Shown here in pieces: positions 58,330 to 64,000 of a stretch of 64,000 nucleotides of DNA. This DNA is from Viscum album. Lineage: Eukaryota; Streptophyta; Magnoliopsida; Santalales; Viscaceae. The stretch lies in assembly GCA_963277665.1 (NCBI GenBank), contig OY728121.1, forward strand, positions 1,656,002,062-1,656,066,061. Direction: 5' to 3'. Each line of letters starts with the position of its first letter. Position 1 is the stretch's first letter. The notes under the pieces were generated by a model that saw nothing but the letters and a program-made list of their open reading frames with translations, was not told the origin of the DNA and made no database searches. Made by a program: the position numbers and the translations under genes.

Positions 58330-58960
58330 TAGACTACACAGATATGCTTTTAAAGAAGGTCACAAACTTCTAAAGTTGGGATATTGTCTATAATAAAAAT
58401 AATACTAAGTTACTCTTTGAGAAGAAGGTTAAAGAGTTTTACTATCATTTCGTCTTTAATTTTGGTGACACTAAGGATATAGTAACCTAAATGGTTAATA
58501 AGGAGTTCTCAATTTCCCTAATCGAAATGATTGGTGTATTTTTATATCCTTATGAAGGGAGTTATGAGTTTATTACCTCCCTAGAGATGATTGAGTAAGT
58601 GATCCTTAAAGATATCATGAAATATGTTTTTGGAATGCCTGATGTTGAAAATAAGGATGTTAAAGGTATTTTCACGGAGAAATGGTAATTTTGAAAAGAT
58701 TTTTCTTCTGGATATGTATTTCCTATATTTATTTATAATATATAATAAATTTAATCTATCTTTCTACATTGTCATATATACTATCCATGTTCATAAAAAT
58801 TTATTAATATTTTATCCTTTTGGATGGATTCGAACCCTGATTTTGGAGAAAGTTCATTTACAACTTAGTGAGGTGACAACCAATAAATTTCATTGTTTTA
58901 CTAACAAAAGTGCAGGTGTTTTTAGAATTAGTGTATTTTTTGGAATTTCTCTATGAAAAA
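58330..58960 (+). pseudogene. Extra ORF of the SIRE-like element (putative plant transposon protein domain)
   Basis: Frame pieces read KKVKEFYYHFVFNFGDTKDIV and MVNKEFSISLIEMIGVF. These resemble the plant domain with VREFYxNL.. and VxGxxFxxxxxxIxxILGVP found in many retrotransposon-associated proteins. The frame 58,624-58,956 (110 codons) continues with FLLDMYFLYLFIIYNKF, then IHVHKNLLIFYPFGWIRT, in place of the family's HKxINLPYxILxHM and LPYGMLLTRIF blocks. The role of this domain is unknown. SIRE-type elements often carry an env-like or extra ORF at this position. Confidence 0.6.
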
Positions 58961-61408
58961 TATATTAACAATTGGTGATAATGAAGAGACTGAATTTGAA
59001 CCAACTCAGGTTGCGGGGGATCAATCCCAAGTTATTGTCGCCACTGGAACAAATGAACTTATGGCTATTAATATGGTTGTGGAAGACCTGAAAGATATTT
59101 TTACTCTCAATGATAAAAGGAGGATGTGAGTGGTTTTTAAAATGATACTCATCAAAAGATACTTCTATAGATGAGAAATATCCACAAGTAGTTGAATCTT
59201 TTGAGCATCAGGATGTTTTGAAAATGATTATAATTGGTGTTGTTTCATCCATAGTAATGTTATTTTCTTCCACAAGAGATGGTTTCAATAAAAGGATAAA
59301 AAACTGGTAAGTATTGGTTTAGAGTGGACCATTCATCTTTTTTTTATATTGGTTACCTTATGTGAAACATTGAAGACTGATAAGGATTAATTAAGAGTAA
59401 AAAGTGAAGTTATTCTATTTATTTGTAATGTATTTTGGGGTTATGATGATGAAGATGTATATGTAGAGAAATATGTTGTTATGTTTGTGGATATGAGAAA
59501 GAAAAATATAGATTAATATGATCCCTCACAATTTGAATAAAATAAGTTTATGGAAGATAATATATAAGTTAGAGAGAATAAATAATTATAATATTATATA
59601 TATTTTATTCTTCGGCTCATGTTAAAGCTAATCATAATAACAATAGGGTGTCTGCTGCTGATGTTGAGGTATTTGGTGAAATATTTCCATACCAGTATGA
59701 TGAGATAAGGGATGAAGTAAATTATTTTAATTCTTATTTGATATAATCTTTAGATGAGGTCAATAATATAGGAGAAAATTTAGTTTTCAAAGGTGATTTA
59801 GATGTTTTGATAAAGTTGATGGTTAGCCACTTTGATTATATTAGGAGGATACCCACTACTCAAACCAAATCTTTTTTCAAAGACCAATTTTGTGGGTTTA
59901 AATAGCTTGATCCTATATATTTTCGATTAATATAGAAGGTATCCTATATCCATATCAATGAAAGATGGATCATTGGATAATAGTGTAATAGGAACCAGGA
60001 AAGAAGTCATTTCTCATGACCTTGACTCCTTGAACACTCAAATTGCATTAATGAAGTGTGAATTTCTATCACTATAATTTTAAAATACTTCTAATGAGTT
60101 TATTAAATGAAATTTGGAGCATACCTATCATTCCCAGATGCATTATCCATGGCTTAGGTTCTTAATAGAAATATTTGAGTATTCCTCTTTCGTAGACTAT
60201 TCCATTAATCAAGGAAGAATATATAAACGTTCATAAGGAAACCAATTTCATTTTAATAGGTATTGGAATGATAAATGGGTTATTGTAAAATTAAATTTCA
60301 TTTCTATAATATAATATTTCATCACTTCACATGTTAGTTGTCAATTCTTTGTTATCCTACTATTCTTTAGAGTAAGAAGAAGAATTTGTAGAGCTAATGG
60401 AGCGTCATGCTACCAAGAATAGAAAAGAAGTTGTTCTGGATGGAACATCTCAAATAATCTTGGTTATTTCTTCCCCTTAAAGTTTGTTTGATTCTTAGCT
60501 AGATGTGATGAAAAGTTAATTCTCAGTTTTTTGATGAAGGCTCATATAAAGAACTATTTTTCTAATTTTTCCCAAAAATCTTAACACGGTTTCATAACTT
60601 AGATAGAGTTAAACAAGAATCATATGGTTCAATGGATTTATATCAATGTGGTTTCTCTATGTATCTTATAAGGAAAATGTTATTTAAGATTTTCTATTCG
60701 TGATTGACATCCAATCACATCGTAAAAGATGAAAGAGATTTTTTGATACTATAATGATTTATACAAAGGGGAATCTAAAACATTCTCCTAAAACTTCAAA
60801 TACTTCTCCTGCCACCTCAACCATGTTTCCTTTCACTCCTACGAACTAATTTCATTTATCTACATAAAATTATGATTCTGATCATATCCAATCCCATACA
60901 TTTAGAATAGTTCCTCATGATCGAGCATGTCTTGATGACCAATTTTTTCAAATGCTCTATTGGGAGATATTTGAGGTAAGAGTACAGATTACTAAATTCC
61001 TAACTCATCTTTACTTCATAGACACCAAAAAAAATTTAATAATCCAACACAAAAACACTATCATATTGAAACTATGATAAAAAACCAATTTTCTTTTATA
61101 TTTTCATTTTGGTTGAGTGATGATATTTCAGGGTTTCTTCTAAAAATTTAAATGGTTGATTAATCATTTCTTGGATGTTTGGTAAATTTAATTTTAATTA
61201 TTTTACTTAATTTTTTTTATATTTTTACCATTTTATTCATTGAATTTTCTTCCTTTTTTATTTCATGTTGTGTTTAGATATGTTCCCTTTTTTTGAATGT
61301 CCATACAAAATTCTATTCAAATTTAGCACAAACTACTGTAACTATTTGAACTTGTTTATATGAAATAATGAATGTGTTTTAATTCTTAGCATTATTCTTT
61401 TTGGTTTC
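58961..61408 (+). other. Remainder of the post-pol region
   Basis: About 2.4 kb of decayed sequence, still coding-like in patches. Examples are an acidic, Glu/Asp-rich stretch at about 58,975-59,110 and a Pro/Ser/Thr-rich piece (SPKTSNTSPATSTMFPFTPTN) at about 60,792-60,850. It then runs to HDRACLDDQFFQMLYWEIF at about 60,918-60,975. This composition fits the tail of the extra ORF of SIRE-like elements. No transmembrane segment can be claimed. Confidence 0.45.
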
Positions 61409-61419
61409 AAAAAAAGGGG
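61409..61419 (+). other. Polypurine-like tract
   Basis: AAAAAAAGGGG lies before the 3' LTR. SIRE-like elements have a purine run of this kind near the end of the internal region, but it is about 130 bp from where LTR similarity starts, so it may be part of the extra ORF instead. Confidence 0.4.
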
Positions 61420-61544
61420 TATAAGAGAGGCCAAACTTTGTTTATAGGAGAAGATAACACATAATTGTCATTGTTTACTTCTAATAATTTTTTGAATTTT
61501 TTTCTCTTATCTGATTATCATTTTTTGGGTAATCAAAAAGACTT

Positions 61545-61930
61545 ATTTTACACATTATATAATTCAATTACAAAGTGAACTTAGTACTTGTGATAAAATT
61601 TTAGTTTGTAAAAAATTATTTTATCTTAAAAAATTTTAGTGAACAATGATTATATTACCAAGTAAGTGAATTATCTAACCGAGTGAAAAACATTCTTTCA
61701 AAGAATAAGTAAATATCAGAAATCTAAGTCAGATGGATAATCAGAAAATTATTTTATCTTATATGAATATAAAATTTTCTTATGAAAAGTATCTTCATAA
61801 AGGAATCATCTTATGGTCATTAACGAGAAAATATAAGAATTCATTTATCCTATGAATAATAATCATCTTACATAGATAGTAAATCCATATTAGTTATCTT
61901 AAGAACTAAATAAGTTGAATATTTTAAATT
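61545..61930 (+). repeat. 3' LTR of the SIRE-like element, truncated
   Basis: It matches 42,050-42,420 of the 5' LTR in order and orientation. Similarity stops near 61,930. The GTAYGYRGA-rich part, TATA box and C-run end of the 5' LTR are not found further on within the window. The element is therefore cut by later insertion or deletion. Confidence 0.7.
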
Positions 61931-62611
61931 TTTTTACCTTATGAAGTAGTTTATTTTTTAATGTTTAAAGACCTAGTTTTTTACTTGTATGAATTTGAAA
62001 TATTTATATATATATTTCCAGAGTTAGGCACTCAGATGATGTCAGATTTCAAGGCTCAGAGTGCCCAAAATTATTTTTTTTAAAAATATTAAAACTATTT
62101 TATATTACACACACACTAATTATTAAATAAAATGGGATAAATGTTAAAAAAAATATCAAATTAAAAATTTTAGACCATCATTGAGTCTATAACACAGTTT
62201 TTACACTAGAGGCGATATAAAATGGGTTGGAGCTGGGTGTTCAGACACCTCGTTCGTTGACGGTACGTTCAATGGATTAGTTAATTATTAAATTAATTCA
62301 TTTTTACATAAATTAGAAACCTATAAGAATAATTCCCTGAAAAAACTCCCAAGGATACCCGCATAAATCTTGGGAGGATTCCAAAGATTCTCCTTCCCAC
62401 TTCATTAACGAATCACCTCAAATGAAGAAAAAACACTGGATCGTTGAAGATTAGAGTACAGTGAATGCAATTAAATCCTTCAATCATTTGAAAGCATGTT
62501 CTTTGGAAATGATAGATCCAATCTCCATGTAGGAATCTCCAACTTGTGGTTTATTCCCTTGTTTATTAAATTGATTGAGCATATCAACCCCCACTAGACC
62601 AAACTGAGTGT
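61931..62611. other. Unclassified sequence, probably LTR-derived
   Basis: Phrases such as GGCACTCAGATG (about 62,028) and AGAGTGCCCAAA (about 62,060), and later GGTGTTCAGACACC (about 62,238), recall sequences in some plant LTRs, but no gene or partner repeat was found. The rest is AT-rich. Confidence 0.35.
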
Positions 62612-62699
62612 TTAGTGGTAGTTTTTTAGTAGCAGTTTACTAAAAACCAATATTTTTTAAAATAATTTCGCGGTGGATTTTTATAAATCACAGCTAAAT
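62612..62699. repeat. Possible CACTA-type subterminal repeat remnant
   Basis: TTAGTAGCAGTTTACTAAAAACC is followed by GCGGTGGATTTTTATAAATC and CAGCTAAAT. Units of the type TAGCGGTTTT..AAAACCGCCGCTA are typical near the ends of plant CACTA (En/Spm) transposons and related MITEs. There is no terminal CACTA and no transposase here. Confidence 0.4.
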
Positions 62700-62711
62700 A
62701 GTTAAATATTT

Positions 62712-62995
62712 TTCACAAACCCCACACATTCCCCCTTCCCAGACACCCCGACCCCCTGATACCCCCAACCCCTACCCCGCTGACTCTCTGAATCACTATC
62801 CTCATCAATGCCCATAGCCACCCATCACCACCCATTTCCACCCTTCTCTATCACTCCCCATTCCTCCCCATGCCTTGACTCAACATTACTCACCTCACTA
62901 CGCCTCACCTTTCCATTCCTTGTCACCCCTCACTATGCCACGCCTCACCGTCCCTCGCTACACCTTGCCTCATCATCCCTCACCTCGCCACCCAT
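62712..62995 (+). repeat. C-rich pyrimidine tract
   Basis: About 280 bp made largely of C, T and A with almost no G on the plus strand. It includes many phrases like CCTCACCT, CCCATCACCACCC and CCTCGCCA, suggesting an expanded and decayed short repeat. The 78-codon ORF at 62,808-63,044 comes from this composition. Confidence 0.8.
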
Positions 62996-64000
62996 ATTAT
63001 TCTTGCATTTAGAACATGATTCTATGTTTTATGGCCTGATATGAAAGAAAAATGTTACATTTACATGATTATTGGTTTATATGGCCAGATATGATTTTGT
63101 ATTTTATGATTTAGTGTTTACCACTATTTAAAATAAAAAATTCCATGTTAATCATTTACCATTATGAATTGATTTTTAAAGGAGGTTACAATTGTTCAGA
63201 ATATAAGAAAATTTACCCTTATAGCGCGGTTATGGAAGGAGGGTTCCCTAGTATTATATGATATTTACGTTACTCTTCTTTCCTAAATATTGAATTATGT
63301 TTCTTCAATTTACTAGTTTTGTTATTTTCCCTTCTCGGTGGACTTTGAGAAAATATGACCTTATAAAATTCTATTTGATCCATATGATTAATCTAGGAGT
63401 GAACTGATGCTTATAAGTATGAGTTATATGGTTCCCAGTAAGAATGCTGATGCATTATAATGGTTTTAAAAATATTTTTACTTCACCATGTATGAAATTG
63501 ATTGTGTTTTTCTGTCATTACATATTTGGAAGGGTATGAAACACTACACGACGGTTACATATGCATATATTGTTGTACCACTAAAGATGTTTGGGTGAGA
63601 TAAGTGGAAATCATTTGAGTATTTTATACCCAAACCCAACATGTGAACTTTAATTGTTTCTATAAACTTTATATATCATGATTCTTATAAATGAAAGGTC
63701 CAAATGATGAATGATGGATGTCAAAGAATTTTTAGAAGAAGGGTGTGAAGACAACAATCAGAGTTGACACTGAGTACTATTTTTATGGATCTAGTATCTA
63801 TTTATTTACTATTTATTTGAACCTATTTATATATATGATTAAAATAATGTGATCTATTTAACAATTTATACATATTAATATTCTCATATATTACTTATAT
63901 ACCATTTTTGGATGTGTCTATATGATCTTAGATTCTTTTCCATTTACTCTACACATGGGGAATGGTTTTTATTATTTTTAATTTATTCATTTATGATCCC
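62996..64000. other. Unclassified AT-rich sequence to the window end
   Basis: No protein similarity, repeat partner or structural element was recognised. Confidence 0.4.

Larger units (their letters stand above)
42050..61930 (+). mobile_element. SIRE/Maximus-like Ty1/copia element with two nested solo LTRs
   Basis: Order on the plus strand: 5' LTR, gag (44,915-46,549), solo LTR, pre-integrase and integrase (51,068-52,350), start of RT, solo LTR, rest of RT (56,707-57,416), RNase H (to 57,925), a ~3 kb extra region, polypurine-like tract (61,409-61,419), 3' LTR start. INT precedes RT, which marks Ty1/copia. The gag zinc knuckle context, the LTR end with a C-run and the extra ORF region after pol fit the SIRE/Maximus lineage. 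Without the two nested LTRs the visible span is about 11.5 kb. All genes are broken. Confidence 0.85.

Noticed and set aside
62808..63044. 78-codon ORF rich in Pro, His, Ser and Thr
   Set aside because: It is a product of the C-rich pyrimidine tract, with no domain and no support as a gene.
1..64000. Host protein gene, tRNA, rRNA or organelle-derived insert
   Set aside because: I looked on both strands for conserved exons, tRNA arms and typical chloroplast or mitochondrial sequence and found none that could be supported. Short undetected exons cannot be excluded.

Overview
This window looks like intergenic DNA from a large-genome flowering plant. It is about 70% A+T over most of its length and poor in CpG. 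I found no intact host gene, tRNA or rRNA. Nearly everything recognisable is a decayed LTR retrotransposon, with younger elements nested in older ones. Assignments rest on my own reading of six-frame protein similarity, direct-repeat pairing and insertion-site duplications. The sequence does not let me name the species.

Layout. (1) 1-5,184: old, mostly unclassified sequence with a probable minus-strand LTR at the left edge. (2) 5,185-22,037: a Ty3/gypsy chromovirus (del/Tekay-like), plus strand. It has two ~2.1-2.2 kb LTRs, a primer-binding site, gag, protease, RT/RNase H, integrase and a chromodomain. Its integrase is cut in two by a 7.7 kb element at 11,265-18,964 that has its own LTR pair and no recognisable pol. 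(3) 22,038-35,030: minus-strand Ty1/copia remnants. A copia gag is interrupted by a second copia (24,293-34,517) whose RT still carries YVDD. (4) 35,031-41,750: a minus-strand chromovirus remnant with integrase and chromodomain but no RT, bounded by LTR sequence. (5) About 42,050-61,930: a SIRE/Maximus-like copia, plus strand, with LTRs, gag, integrase, RT, RNase H and a long extra region after pol. Two solo LTRs are nested in it. One (46,555-51,062) has the target duplication CTAGT, the other (52,897-56,701) has ATTAC. (6) 61,930-64,000: LTR-like fragments, a possible CACTA-type end, and a C-rich simple-sequence tract.

The insertion order can be read directly. The 7.7 kb element is younger than its chromovirus host, and both solo LTRs are younger than the SIRE-like host. 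The solo LTR at 52,897-56,701 is very GC-rich, CpG-rich and has a perfect target duplication, so it is probably the most recent arrival. It holds the most striking structure in the window: a run of about ten stem-loop-forming inverted repeats in 500 bp (55,092-55,596), four of which share one GACG loop. The other solo LTR carries a decayed 5-6 copy tandem repeat of about 188 bp. No reading frame appears to be under present coding constraint. I did not find a convincing new multi-gene system. The new-looking material is LTR architecture, a pol-less element with an unidentified 102-codon ORF, and the extra region of the SIRE-like element.
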